Below are positions 20,734-32,136 of a stretch of 64,000 bases of DNA, piece after piece (the first letter of the stretch is position 1; each line of letters opens with the position of its first letter). This DNA is from Gautieria morchelliformis (Eukaryota; Basidiomycota; Agaricomycetes; Gomphales; Gomphaceae): positions 434,001 through 498,000 of the forward strand of contig WHVA01000014.1 in the NCBI GenBank assembly GCA_015179125.1, read 5' to 3'. The notes under the pieces were generated by a model. That model ran no database searches and was not told the DNA's origin. It saw only the letters and a list, made by a program, of their open reading frames with translations. Both the position numbers and the translations under genes were made by a program.

Positions 20734-22847
20734 TGTAGAGGACAGGAATTATAGGCAGTAGGTTCAGACTTGGTGCTCAAAAGAAGACTAGTGTCATGAT
20801 TCGTTTATTCTGCGAATCATCCCTCAGCACAAGGCGAATGACTTCCTGAACCAGCGAATATCTTGCCAAAATATTCATCGCCATACTGCTTTCGCATTCG
20901 CTATTCGCATCATTCCTGCCAGCATGCCAGGTGTTGGAGCCCTCATCCATCATGGAACCCATCATCTGTTAAACTCCCACTCCATGACAGACCCACATGC
21001 TCAGGATGCATTCGGATAGTGTCAGTTGCAGCCTCCATGCAGGTTGGACTCAATGGGACTCGTACCACTGCAGCGCAGGACGAATTAGCTTCGCTGAAGT
21101 TTTCACTACACAGTTGTCATGACACATTCATTTCTTGTATCAAGCTATCCCTGTTTTCCCTTTCACCACTTTTCCATGTTCGCTCGGCTTCGCTCCATTC
21201 ACTCCTTGCCCCATTCACTATTCGCCACATTCGCCAACTGGCCATTCGCTACTTGCATCATTTGCCAGTAGCCATGCCATCGAACACGATCGACATCCTT
21301 TACCTGGTGTTGGTTCATCACTGGTCCTATCATGAAGTGCAAGGAGGTGCAGGCTGTCATGACTCATTTATTTCTTGTACCCAGCTATCCCTGTTGTCCC
21401 TTTCACCACTCTTCCATGTTCGCGTGTCTTTGCTCCATTCACTCCTCGCTCCATTCGCTATTCGCCACATTCGCCATATGACCATTCGCTACTCGCATCA
21501 TTCGCCAGCAGGCACGCCATCAAACACAATCGACATCCTTTACCCGGGTTGATGGTTCATCACTGGCCCCATCATCTTCTCAACTCAACCCCTTTGGGTG
21601 TTCCTATGTCCAGAATGCATTCGCGGGGCATCCCACCCATAGGTCATGTGGGACCAACCCAGCAGATGAAGAGTCCGTGCAGGGTGGTGTATATGCAGGT
21701 CCAAAGGCGTGTTTTCGTACATAGGGGCCTTCGCCTTCTTTCCTCTCCGTCGTTTCATGTTCGCACCCCTCTTCCATTCTATTGGATGTCTATTCCATCT
21801 ATTATGTATCCTGATCACGCACCCCTATCCAACCCTGACTCCAGACCGCCTCTTTCCTATTTCACTAGCACCGTATGAGCATTCGGTATAAGTAGTCTAC
21901 ATTCGCATGTATATTCTCCAGTTTAATTATCATACGTCCATCTTGTGCAAACTTGACCTCGCTGTGACTATCATCTTGAGCCTTCTTCTGTAGATTTCTA
22001 TCTTCGACCAGAAGAGGACTTAGGCCTCACTGGTGAGTTCTCATACTTCATCTTCATTACCTTAGCCTTCGAGTTATTTTCTGTGCTGTTGGAAAAGGGC
22101 TCTGAAGGAGCACCTTCGCCGGCGAAGGGATTGTTGCTACTTAGACAACCCTTCCGTGACACCTTGCATGTTACATCGTCAAGTGCCACGGGCTATTTCG
22201 CTACGACTGTAGATCAGGGCGAATTCCTTTCGAGTAACCCTCTTACCTTTTATCCCTTACCTCTTCGGTACTGTTCGCTGGGCGATTCGCTAGATCGCAC
22301 ACGCTATTCGGGCATTCGCCACTAACATGCGATATTAACGCCCAAACTCCAATCTTGATAACTAGAAATTAATTCACTCTCTCAGTAAATTTAGTTGTCA
22401 CTATAAATATATTATACACTACCTAGAAATTAATTCAGTACAGGATTTCTAGGTCAACAAATGGAAAAGAAACAAGACTAATTTACTTGCCTCTCTCAGT
22501 GAATTTAGTTGTCACTGAGAGAGGAGGGAAATGTGTCTCATGCGCATGTACTACTAGCCGGTGCTTTAGCGCCCGTGGTGCCACGGTGTGCCATGCTAAG
22601 CGCCCATAGAACGTAGCACGGTAGTGAACAGTCGCAGCTCAAAAAGGAAACTTGTCCACAACCACCCACAAAGGGTCGGTTGGACAGAACATGAAAAGAA
22701 GTAGAAATACAGCTTCGAAAAATCAAAGAAAAATTTGACAAATCATAGAATGAATGTCAGCATGGTTTCAAGTCAAAATCAAAAGAAATACAAATGCTGG
22801 AATCTATTTGGCTTGATTTTGGTGCAGGAGCATAAATGCACCCAACA
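20734..22847 (-). repeat. 5' LTR of copia-2, split by an F3 solo LTR
   Basis: Without the insertion and its 5-bp duplication it is 540 bp, matching the 539-bp 3' LTR. The right end is followed by the CAATC target duplication. Confidence 0.9.
20792..22360 (+). mobile_element. F3 solo LTR inserted in the copia-2 5' LTR
   Basis: It runs from TGTCATGATTCG to AATCTTGATA (a CA end mutated to TA) and is flanked by ACTAG (20787-20791 and 22361-22365). The start motif TGTCATGA recurs at 21115 and 21355, 240 bp apart, with the following sequences clearly homologous. This copy thus has three head units and one tail. It is rich in CATTCGC-type words. Confidence 0.88.
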
Positions 22848-23161
22848 CAATCCACTTACAAACTCTCCTGCGGAGCCTATTCCCTCTTTATTAAAAGGAA
22901 TACTCTTGGACCCCGATAGTGTCCTTGAACCTACACACTCTTTTAGTTTATTGTTCAGTGCAGCTAAGAAATGCATTGCCTTCCAGCTGTAATAACTTGG
23001 ACTAGTTATTACACAGATTGCAACCAAGGTACAAGTATTAAATTATTTCCGGAGTTGTGCTGCTGCATTGAACTGGTATTCTACTAGTCATGTAAACGAC
23101 ACGTTCTGATAGACAGAGGCGTTAGCAATAACACCAAAGTCTTGAAGGGTTCCAAAACACA

Positions 23162-25870
23162 CTCCTCACTGCACTACCCAATGTGGAGCGGTACATGTGC
23201 GTCCCACTGCTGAACCCACCTCTGTAGTCCACACCCAGTACGAAGGGCTGTGGAAGCCTTCTAATCCGTCCACCCCATGTACGTACAGGCCTCTGTAAGT
23301 CCCATCGCTGCACAGTGCGGCGTGGGCATGCCAAGACAGGGCGGATGCGCCATGCACTACCCACTATTGATCGGATATGGTGCAGGTGCAGGTGCAGGAG
23401 GCTTCGGGCATGCATGCACCCATGCATGGGGCTGCGACCTGCTGCCGCATGGTTACGATGGGCCCCCTCGGCATGTCAGCTCATGTACGTGCATGGGTGC
23501 GTGAGTGGGTGTGCCGGCACATGGTGCACGTCTGTGACATCGTGATGCGTGTGACGTGGGCGGTAGCGCAGCAGCTGCTCCTGGTGAGGTCACCTGAGCC
23601 TGTAGCATCTCGACATGGGGCTGGTCATCGCAGTGCTGCACGGCGGGGTGCTCACGGTGCCTTGTGGGTCTGCAGGGATGTCGGCACCGGGTGGAGCGTC
23701 GCAGACCGCAGTGGAGAGTCTGTGCCATGTAAGCTCGTGTGTGCCTATACGGTCCCCTTCTGGCAACGGGCTTGCTTGCAGCAGGTGACATCTGCGTGCA
23801 GTGAGGCTGTTGGGATACACCTTATGCAGTGAGCGAAAGCGCGGGGTTCTCAGCCTTCACCCCCTTTCTACGGTGCGTCATCCCAACACATGTTGTCATG
23901 TGGTGAGGGAGAGGAAGGCACACAGGAGGTTGAAAGGAGTGGAGTGGTGGGGTGACAGGGTACGTGCCAGGTGGGTAGACCTGCCCTTCGCTCGTTGGAT
24001 GAAATGCCGCACTCGTGCTGCACGACTGGGCCGCGTGAGTTGCATCAGCACTGGCTGTGTGAATCCGACATGGGGCGGGGTGTCACACTGCAGTGTGGCG
24101 GGAAAAGAGATGGGGGTTGCGCGGCACCATACACACTGGCACACACGGTGCACGTTTGTCGTGACATGGCAGGAGCCTGGCACCACAGTGGGGCACAGCA
24201 GTGGTGTCAGCGATGCATGTCATGCATGCACGTGGTCACCCTCAACAAGGCCTGGGTGCGCCACGTGGCGATCAGTGAGCTGCCTGGCCTGTGTGCCATG
24301 CGGGTCTCTCCTGGCAACATCGTCGCGAGCGGCGGCCGCCTCTGCATGAGGGTGGGCTCCTTTGCAACCTTGGTGTTTCCACCGCTACGCTGATGGGCAT
24401 GCGTGTACATTTGTGTGTGCGTGAGCGGGTGGCGCACCGGCACACGGCGGCACATCCGTCGGTACAGAGCCTCGCGTGGGTTGCGCCGCCAAACACGCTG
24501 GCGTTTGGGGCCATGCACATGCACCTGGCTTTACCAACAGCGAGTGTGCGTCATATAACACCGCACACGACGACGAGGGCATCGCCGTCATGCTGCTCGC
24601 GCACGTATGCGGCCCCCACGTGTACACCGACACCGACATTAGGTAATGTGACCTCTGGATCCAACCGAGCATGCCTCCATGGCAGCTGCCTTCGGTGCAG
24701 TGCAATGCGGGACTGTGGCGCATGCATCGAAGCATCTATGGTGTGCATAGAATCTCTGATCGTGCACTGGAGCTGGCGGAGGACTTCTGGCTCAAGCAAG
24801 AGTGCGGGGCTCTTGGCTCTCACCTCCCCTCTTAGCCCACGGCATCCTGACATGCGCGTTCTAATTGGCTGCGCAGCATGTGAGAGCATCAGGCTCGAGT
24901 GAGGTACTGAGCGCATGGGGAAGTGCAGGAATGGTCTGTGCGCATCGATGTGAGAAGTCCATGCAGAATGGGAGTGCAAGGTATGCATGTGCAGGGATGT
25001 GCCATCGGCCTGTGAGCGCATAGCACATGGGAGTGTGGAGTGTACGGAATCACACAAAGGATCAGTGGCAGGTCCCCACAGGGGTGTGGTGGCCATGCGG
25101 CTATAGCGAGGCATGGCTGAAGCCTGCGCCGCGATGGTGGGCCTCTTGTGGCTCCAGGGCACCGTGGGTTGTGGCACCACACATCCTGGGGCCACACATC
25201 CTGGGGCCACACAATGTTGAGCACAATGTTGAGGTGCGACGGAGCATCATGGTGGAGTGGGAGGGACAACCCGATGCAAGGCGGGGGGTGCCCATGGTAT
25301 CCTGTAGGTGCCCATGGATGCCATCATTGTTGCGTGCACTGGCAGTCACACGTGTCCACCCTGACGGCGTGGGGTGCTTGTCACCTCTCGCTCGCGTGAC
25401 TGCTGCATTCAGGCAGTATGTCCGAGTCGATGCACACACAATGCGCATGCAGGGGGGCAACTCCTGTGCACAGCCTGATGCATGGGGCGTGCATGGGGGG
25501 TCCGCACAGCCTACGTCCTGCGGGCCCAGATGTGGGTCATAGCGGCTTGCGCATGGGGCAATGCCATGCCTGCAGGCAGGCGTGGCTTGAGTCGAGCAGG
25601 CAGGTGCGCTATGCACGCGGTTGTGAGCTGTCTCGGCAGGTACGTCCTCTCTCTCTGCCTCTCTTGTGCATGCTGCGACCAGGCCTTGCTTCAAGACAGA
25701 GATGCAATGCTACACTGCAGTGAAGTTGCGACCAGGCATGGGCTGGATTCTATCATGCCGTAGTGCCTCCCAAATGGCACATCGTCACTGCAAGCCATCG
25801 CGTTGATGTTTTGCATGTGGGCCCCGTCAAGTGCATGCCATAGATGATTTGCGGTGCGTCCTTCTACAGC
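23162..25870. repeat. GC-rich TGCA-rich unclassified repeat, right part
   Basis: It has the same composition and shared blocks as 5079-6253. A block starting GCGGGG(C/T)TCT(C/T)(A/G)GC recurs at about 23839 and 24800, roughly 960 bp apart, as well as at 5769. This suggests degenerate tandem units of about 1 kb. Many overlapping frames up to 219 codons exist on both strands, but none has recognisable domains, splice structure or agreement between copies. A short direct repeat (ACACATCCTGGGGCC twice) lies near 25185-25215. Confidence 0.55.
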
Positions 25871-26694
25871 TTGTGCCTGCGCTCCTTACTGACCCTGTCT
25901 TCTTACTTCCTCCTTTAACAGAACGTAAATTAAAAAACCAAGTCAGGAAGTGGAAGGAGGGGTCATGCTGTGATGGGTTGGGGGCGTGCACCGCGCGTCA
26001 TCGGCACGACGCTCCAGGCTTGAGAGAGCCGGGAGTCCCGATGGTGTGACCCCTAGTAGCAGTGTCTCCGGTAGCTCTCTCTTCTGCTTCCTTCCTTCCG
26101 ACGAGAAATACATTAAAATGATGGTGGAGCTAGAATAGAGGTAGGGTGATGATCGGGAGATGGGGTCGTGTTGTGGATGGGGGTCGGACAGAGGAAACAC
26201 AAAGGCAGTCGGATAGATGGGGTACCGGGTTTGAGGGAAGGGGTTCAGATCAAAGGGTGACGTTGCAGGCAGGCGCATGGGTTTTAGTTGACATCAGGTG
26301 TACGTTGGATACAGGTAGTTCGGAATAAAGATGTAGGGGGTTGTGGTTTATGGTGTTGCCTTGGCCTACTGTGCATTGTGCAGCAGTTTATAGTGCCATC
26401 CGGAATGGTACACTCTCTCGTGGGAACACGAGGAAAAGGCCTCGAAGACAGACACCGGTGGCAGCTGCTAACGCAACGTGGGATCCTTCCACGTTCGGTC
26501 TGCGCAATCTCCAGCCAGGCTGCCAGTCTTTGAGAAGGAAGAGGGACGTCATGGAAGTGATGTACACAACGTGGAAACTCATCGCGTTCAGTACGCCCAG
26601 TCCAAACTGTCGGTCTTCAGGGGGTGACTCTGTTCTACTGTAAGGGTGACTCTGCCGAGTGCTCTACTTCCTAGAGCGGCACCTGAGGTAGAGG
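25871..26694. other. Unassigned stretch between GC-rich repeat and F1a LTR
   Basis: Short frames exist on both strands (up to about 110 codons), none resembling a known family. The sequence may be decayed transposon or intergenic DNA. I see no promoter or RNA gene here. Confidence 0.4.
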
Positions 26695-26699
26695 AGATC

Positions 26700-28135
26700 T
26701 GTGTGGGAACCGTTGCTAATGAAAAGCCTCGCGAAAAAAGGATTAAAATCGCTTTAAAACCCTGTTTTCCCAGCTGATAGTAGCTAATACACGTGGCTAT
26801 TGTTGGGAGAACTCTATTCAAATATTCCTTGAATTTCCTCTTATTTTTTCGCCATTTAACTTGGCTTCCCTGGCTCAAAAACTCCTTATCCTGTCAGGCA
26901 GAGTTATGAACCCACGCACATCCACAACTCTGCCACAGCCGCTCAGTTTCAAACTCCGACCGGAGTTTCCCATGAACCGTAAACTCGGAGTTGCAGGCAC
27001 TCAAGCACCTACAACTCCGGTACCTTGGCTCACTCAAACTCAGCCACTGAGACTGAATGTGCCCTCTACCGCTTACACAAGCCTGTGCAATTCAAACCCA
27101 GCTGGCACATGACTTGCATCATAGCAACCATGGCTGTGCAAGGCTGCGTACAAAGTCACACAAAGATGTACAAAGCCAAAACTAGGGTGCAGGTTTGATA
27201 AAGCCTATTGGATGAAGGATCCTCCAAACGCAACGCTACGACACCAAATAGGCCCCTTGATGTCATAGCGGCTGTGTAGGGCTGTGCAGGGCAGTGCAAG
27301 GCAGTGTAAGGCTGTGCAAACCAGGGAAGGTGATTGGCTATCTATTTCCAATTTCTTTGCACAAACACGCCGCAATAGTTACGAGGGTGTGTTTCAGCAG
27401 TGCAAATATTTACTTACGACATCACTCGCCTAATAGATAGAAGAACCCCATTTTACGTAATCCTGTGTACTTTACAATATAAAAGGAGGCCATTCTGACC
27501 TCCTTGAATCATTCTAGCAATCCAACATCTTCTATCCACGTGACCTCGTGTGACTTGCATCTTACTAAGCTGCTAATCCCAGCTAGGGTTATTCACTTAC
27601 TTTAGTGTCTAATTCCTTGTTAAGTAGATACTTTTCTGCTTAGCCACCTAGACTAATCCTCCGGGTGTAATTCTACAGAGTGAGTCTGTCAATTGATAGT
27701 CTTGCCATTCGCACTCCAATACCCGAGACGATCTGATCAGTCGATTTTCCTGATTAGAGACTTTCACAAGTCACTTCTAAAACTCGTTCATCCCTCGTTT
27801 TATTGCTGTGCGCTGGTAGATTATCAGGGCAGTCCATTTATAAACTCGCCTGCTAAGTACATTCCTTTATATTTTGGAATACGCTTGGACCCCGATAGTG
27901 TCCTTGAACCTACATTCTTTTAGTTTATTGTTCAGTGCTGCTAAGAAACGTATTGCCTTCCATCCGTATTAACTTGGACTAGTTTTTACGCGGATTGCAA
28001 CCAAGGTACAAATATTAAATTATTTCTGGAGTTGTGCTGCAGCATTGTTTAATATTCTTTGAGTCTCGTAAACGACACGTTCTGATAGATTGAAGTGTTA
28101 GCAATAACACCAAAGTCTTGAAGGGTTCCAAAACA
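26700..28135 (+). mobile_element. F1a solo LTR (intact, with TSD)
   Basis: The 1436-bp LTR starts TGTGTGGGAACC and ends GGGTTCCAAAACA, with AGATC on both sides (26695-26699 and 28136-28140). It has a TATAAAA box in ATATAAAAGGAGGCC near 27478. Upstream of that is a short tandem array of GGCTGTGCAGG-like units at about 27270-27325. It lacks the TGASTCA cluster of F1b. Confidence 0.93.
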
Positions 28136-28140
28136 AGATC

Positions 28141-28283
28141 CAAAGAGAACAGAGTGAGGATCTCCTTACCTCAGCGACAACCTATATAGCTGCTACACAA
28201 TGACATAAGCAAGTCACACCGGTGGTGATGCACAAAAGAAGAAGGAATACAGGAAGGATGCAATGAAAGAGATGTGAGGAAGA
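28141..28283. other. Short spacer between two F1 LTRs
   Basis: About 140 bp of non-repeat sequence, perhaps a remnant of the KDZ transposon region into which the LTR at 28289 inserted. No feature is recognisable. Confidence 0.4.
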
Positions 28284-28706
28284 GATGCTGTATGGGAACT
28301 GCTGTTCAACCAGCATACTGTGTAGTCTCGGATCAAGCTGTTCAACCAGCCTTCAAATGTCTCTTTACTGTAAATTTGTAGTCTGCATCAAAGGCCTTTA
28401 AAACAACCAATTATCCCTATCATAAAAATGTCTACTATCCTCATAAGGCCTATTCAAACCTCTCTCTAATTATCTATGAATTTTACTTATTTTTCCGAGG
28501 CTGTCTTCACTCAAACTCACTTATTTCTGTGCAGCCGAGTTGTGGATACACATGTCCCCACAACTCTGTTTCAGACTTCCGATTTCAAACTCCGACCGGA
28601 CGCTCACGTCACTCGCAGCTTGTGCACCCACAAATCCGGTCAGGTGGCTCCTTCAGACTCAGCCTCTGAGTTCGAAAAGCCTAGTCATTTGCTTGTACAG
28701 CCTCAA

Positions 28707-28998
28707 TGACTCAACCGACTCATGCACACCTTGGTGAGTCACATGCACATGACTCACCCAAGCTGTCATGAATCACATGAGTCCAATTAATGACTCATTC
28801 CTGACGAATCAAATCCTGATTGGTGGAAAACCTAGTGGAGTCACCAGTAGGAGTCATTTCAAGTCACTGTGAGTCATTATGAGTCAGACAGAACCTTCCC
28901 ACGCATTCTGAAAGCTTCGTCGTGACTCATTCCCCCATTCCATTAATAGATAGAAGGTCCTACCGCTTAGTTAAGTGCCTGTACAATATGATATAAAA
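28707..28998 (+). promoter_or_regulatory. F1b LTR promoter: seven TGASTCA sites upstream of a TATA box
   Basis: Perfect TGACTCA or TGAGTCA heptamers start at 28707, 28735, 28750, 28791, 28870, 28880 and 28923. The TATAAAA box is at 28992-28998. All seven sites fall within 290 bp upstream of TATA. The match to the Gcn4/AP-1 site is direct; regulation by such a factor is inferred. Confidence 0.65.
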
Positions 28999-29162
28999 GG
29001 AGGCCCTTTTTGCCTGCCTTTCATCAGCCAATCTACCTATCTTCTATCCTACATGTGACCTCATGTGACTTGCATCTTACTAAGCTGCTAATCCCAGCTA
29101 GGGTTATTCACTTACTTTAGTGTCTAATTCCTTGTTAAGTAGTTACTTTACTGCTTAGCCAC

Positions 29163-30164
29163 TTCCCCAACTCCGACTGAAAGGAGGGGAGGGTTTTGTC
29201 GACAAGATGAGGTATGGATACCTAGCGTGCCTTGTCAGGTTTAACTCCTAAGATGCCTATTTTGTATTACCCTGCTTTAATGACTACTATCCCGTTCATG
29301 TTCGGCCACCGATGTCTTGTACCACTCAGACCCTTTTCTTTCAATCATTATCTCGGGCTGTTGTATGTCTCGATCTCGGATGTCATTGTATCCCATCAAT
29401 ATCTCAGGCTCGTTGCCGTCTTGCATGCCTAATTAGTTTTTCCTGTTCTCTTTAAATGTCTTATTGTCGTCCTCTCCTTTTGCAGCTGCGTACCATTCAC
29501 CTTTTCTTGTCTGCGTCGCATCTACAAGGTATGTCCTTTTCGCCCTCTCTGCACTTCTGGCTGACCATGTCTACTGTGTTTGACCTGTGCCATGCCATTG
29601 CCTTGTTGTTTTATTGTTTAGTGTTCCTCGTCCATATCCATGACCCACCTACCCTCCACTTCTTTGTCTATGTCTCCAGCCGTCTCTCCTCCGTCTGTCC
29701 TTCTGCATTGGTGCACTCCTCCTTACGAACACCTCAGCTCCCTTCTCCTACGTCGCACCGCGTCCTTTTTGGTTTCTTTGACATCAGGTGCCGGTATTTC
29801 CCTGTCTCATACTGATCGTCGTGTTAAGGTAAACATTGTTGAGTTAATAATATCCTCCTTTCGCAATGATTGCGTCTTCTTTGATACTTCCTCTCTTGCC
29901 TCTCTTAAGTAGTGTTGTGTCTTGTACTGTTCCACATCTGTCCTTTCCTTGTCGGTGTGTGATACTTCGTGTCATTTTCATCTGTATAAAAATGCAAATG
30001 GTCACTTACAAAAGAATACATTGTCTGAACCTGTAATATCGACATGTATATAAACACAATTGGTAACTTACGAGAGAATACTTCATCTGAAACAATAATA
30101 TCGACAATATGATCCCTACCCCACAACGGAGTCGGGGACTGGCGCCAATGTGCCGCTACCGATG
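29163..30164. mobile_element. Unclassified insertion of about 1 kb in the F1b LTR
   Basis: Compared with other F1 LTRs the sequence GCTTAGCCAC ... GACTAATCC is split here. The insert has imperfect inverted ends (left TTCCCCAACTCCG; near the right end CGGAGTCGGGGA) and then about 25 further bases containing TGGCGCC before the LTR resumes. It is T-rich, with no clear protein. The class is unknown and the boundaries approximate. Confidence 0.5.
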
Positions 30165-30993
30165 GACTAATCCTCCGGGTGTAATTCTACAGAGTGAGTC
30201 TGTCAATTGAAAGTCTTGCCATTCGCACTCCAATACCCAAGACGATCTGATCAGTCGATTTTCCTGATTAGAGACTTTCACAAGTCGCTTTGTTCACAAA
30301 ACTCATCCCTCATTTTATTGCTGTGCGCTGGTAGATTATCAGGGCAGTCCATTTATAAACTTGCCTGCTAAGTACATTCCTTTATATTTTGGAATACACT
30401 TGGACCCCGATAGTGTCCTTGAACCTACAGTCTTTTAGTTTATTGTTCAGTGCTGCTAAGAAACGTATTGCCTTCCATCCATATTAACTTGGACTAGTTC
30501 TTACGCGGATTGCAACCAAGGCACAAATATTAAATTATTTCCGGAGTTGTGCTGCAGCATTGTTTAATATTCTTTGAGTCTCGTAAACGACACGTTCTGA
30601 TAGATTGAAGTGTTAGCAATAACACCAAAGTCTTGAAGGGTTCCAAAACAGATGCAGGGAAGGGAAATAAAAGGAAGAACGGGTGGTCCCCTGACAGATG
30701 TGTTCATCTTCCAAGCCCATGAACTCGCTTTCGTTGAAGCTCTCCATGACATCATCTTTGAGCGGAATTGTCATGTCCTTTGCCAATCAGTCGGCTGAAC
30801 TAGGAGAGATTGAAGCTGGGGACTGGCTCATTTTGTTATGTTCCAGGCATGATTTCAGCTGGAACATGGCCTTTCCCATCTTTCTGTAATATTCTTCGCA
30901 CGAACGGTGTTCTTTGTCAGTACATGTCTTGAAATTGGGTGAATGCTTTTGAGTGCATGAAACAACTGCGCAATATTCTTGTTTGTACTCATG

Positions 30994-32015
30994 TGTCATG
31001 ACCCGTCTATTTCCCTTACCTCACTGTCTCTCTGCCTCCTCTCATTGTTCCTCCTTCATCTTCGCCTGAGTTCACCATACCCTCCGACCACTCCTACCCT
31101 ATGTTCGCTTCATTCACTCTTCGCCACATTCGCCGAATGACCATTCGCTACTCGCATCATTCGCCAGCAGGCACGCCATCAAACACGATCGACACCCTTT
31201 ACCCAGTGTGATGGTTCATCACTGGCCCCATCATCTTCTCGATCCAACCCCTTTAGGTGTTCATATGGCCGGGATGCATTTGCGGGACATCCTACCCGTA
31301 GGTCATGTGGGATCAACCCAGCAGACGAAGAGTCCATGCAGGGTGGTGTATATGCAGGTCCCAAGGCGTGTTTTCGTACATAGGTGCCTTCGCCCCCTTT
31401 CCTCTCCATCGTTTCATGTTCACACCCCTCTTCCATTCTATTGTATGTTTATTTCATCTATTTGTATCATGACTGCACACCCCTATCCAACCCTGACTCA
31501 CGACGGCCTCTTTCCTATTCGCTGTTACCATACAAGCATTCGATATAAGTAGTTTACATTCGCATGTATATTCCTCAGTTCAATTATCATATGCCCATCT
31601 TGTGCAAAACTTGACCTCGCTGTGACTATCATCTTGAGCCTTCTCCTGTAGATTTCTATTTTCGACCAGAGGAAGACTTAGGCATCACTGGTGAGTTCTC
31701 ATACTTCATCTTCGTTACCTTAGCCTTTGAATTATTTTCTGTGCTGTTGGCGAAGGGCTCCGAAGGAGCACCTTCGCCGGCGAAAGGATTGTTGCTACTT
31801 AAACAACCTTTCCGTGGCATCTTGCACGCTACATCGTCAAGTGCCATGGGCTATTTCACGACAACTGTACATAGGGTGAACCCCAATCGGGTAACCCTCT
31901 TACCTTCTGATGGTTCACTCTATTCGCCGAACAGCATACCTCTTCACACAAGTTATTTGGGCATTTGCTGTGTTCACTAATACACGATATTAATGCCTAA
32001 CAACCAATCTTGACA
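30994..32015 (+). mobile_element. F3 solo LTR in the KDZ remnant (single-unit form)
   Basis: It starts TGTCATGACCCG and ends CCAATCTTGACA, 1022 bp long. It has one head unit only, unlike the two- and three-unit copies in copia-2. The flanks TCATG and ATGAT do not form a clean TSD. The conserved block with GGCGAAGGGCTCCGAAGGAG and its inverted partner is present near 31750. Confidence 0.78.
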
Positions 32016-32033
32016 ATGATGGGGACAGAACAT

Positions 32034-32136
32034 TGTGTCAGGGGAACACCAATCACATACTGCTTTATCGCGATGTGCATTATCGCAGTGCACATTATCG
32101 CATGCATTATCGCAGCGTGTTGTTGGTGTCCCCTGA
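32034..32136. repeat. Small inverted-repeat (hairpin) element
   Basis: The arms TCAGGGGAACACCAA (32038-32052) and TTGGTGTCCCCTGA (32123-32136) are inverted with one mismatch or bulge. The interior holds several CATTATCGCA-type repeats. The arms resemble the F4 LTR end GTGTCCCCTGACA, so it may be a minimal derivative of that family. Confidence 0.5.

Larger units (their letters stand above)
13749..22847 (-). mobile_element. Ty1/copia retrotransposon copia-2, degenerate and invaded
   Basis: The whole element is bounded by the direct repeat CAATC (13744-13748 and 22848-22852) and lies in the F1b LTR. On the minus strand the LTRs start TGTTGGGTGC and end CCTCTACA. The 3' LTR is 13749-14287; the 5' LTR is 20734-22847, including a solo LTR insertion. 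Gag-pol reads from 20728 down to 14301 but is broken by a gag frameshift, an F3 solo LTR in gag and an insertion of about 550 bp in integrase. Without insertions the element would be about 5.2 kb. It belongs to a different copia lineage from copia-1, judged by LTR and protein sequence. Confidence 0.93.
6254..23161 (+). mobile_element. F1b solo LTR, split into three pieces by two copia elements
   Basis: The pieces are 6254-7256, 13549-13748 and 22853-23161. Together they make about 1.5 kb, the size of intact F1 LTRs at 26700-28135 and 42293-43792. The first piece begins TGTAGGGGAATGGCTG and holds the promoter. The middle piece carries the CTACAGAGTGAG and CTCCAATACCCGAGACGA landmarks, and the last ends GGGTTCCAAAACA. 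Copia-1 B (TSD CACTT) and copia-2 (TSD CAATC) account exactly for the two gaps. A clean TSD for the LTR itself is not evident (CCCTC left, CTCCT right). The internal region of the parent retroelement is absent; a Ty3-like origin is only a guess from LTR length. Confidence 0.85.
28289..30650 (+). mobile_element. F1b solo LTR (with TSD) containing a 1-kb insertion
   Basis: It starts TGTATGGGAACTGCTG, ends GGGTTCCAAAACA and is flanked by GATGC (28284-28288 and 30651-30655). Removal of the insert at about 29163-30164 leaves about 1.36 kb, near the family size. Its beginning matches the F1b LTR at 6254. Confidence 0.92.

Noticed and set aside
18443..22360. Idea that the two F3 units at 18443 and 20792 are the two LTRs of one element
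   Set aside because: They are in opposite relative layout, each has its own perfect TSD (CTGTC and ACTAG), and the DNA between them is copia-2 gag and LTR. They are independent solo LTRs.
23162..25870. Many overlapping ORFs of 100-219 codons on both strands in the GC-rich repeat
   Set aside because: Stop codons are rare in GC-rich DNA. All frames are open to a similar degree, none has recognisable domains or introns, and the repeat copies do not preserve a common frame over any length.
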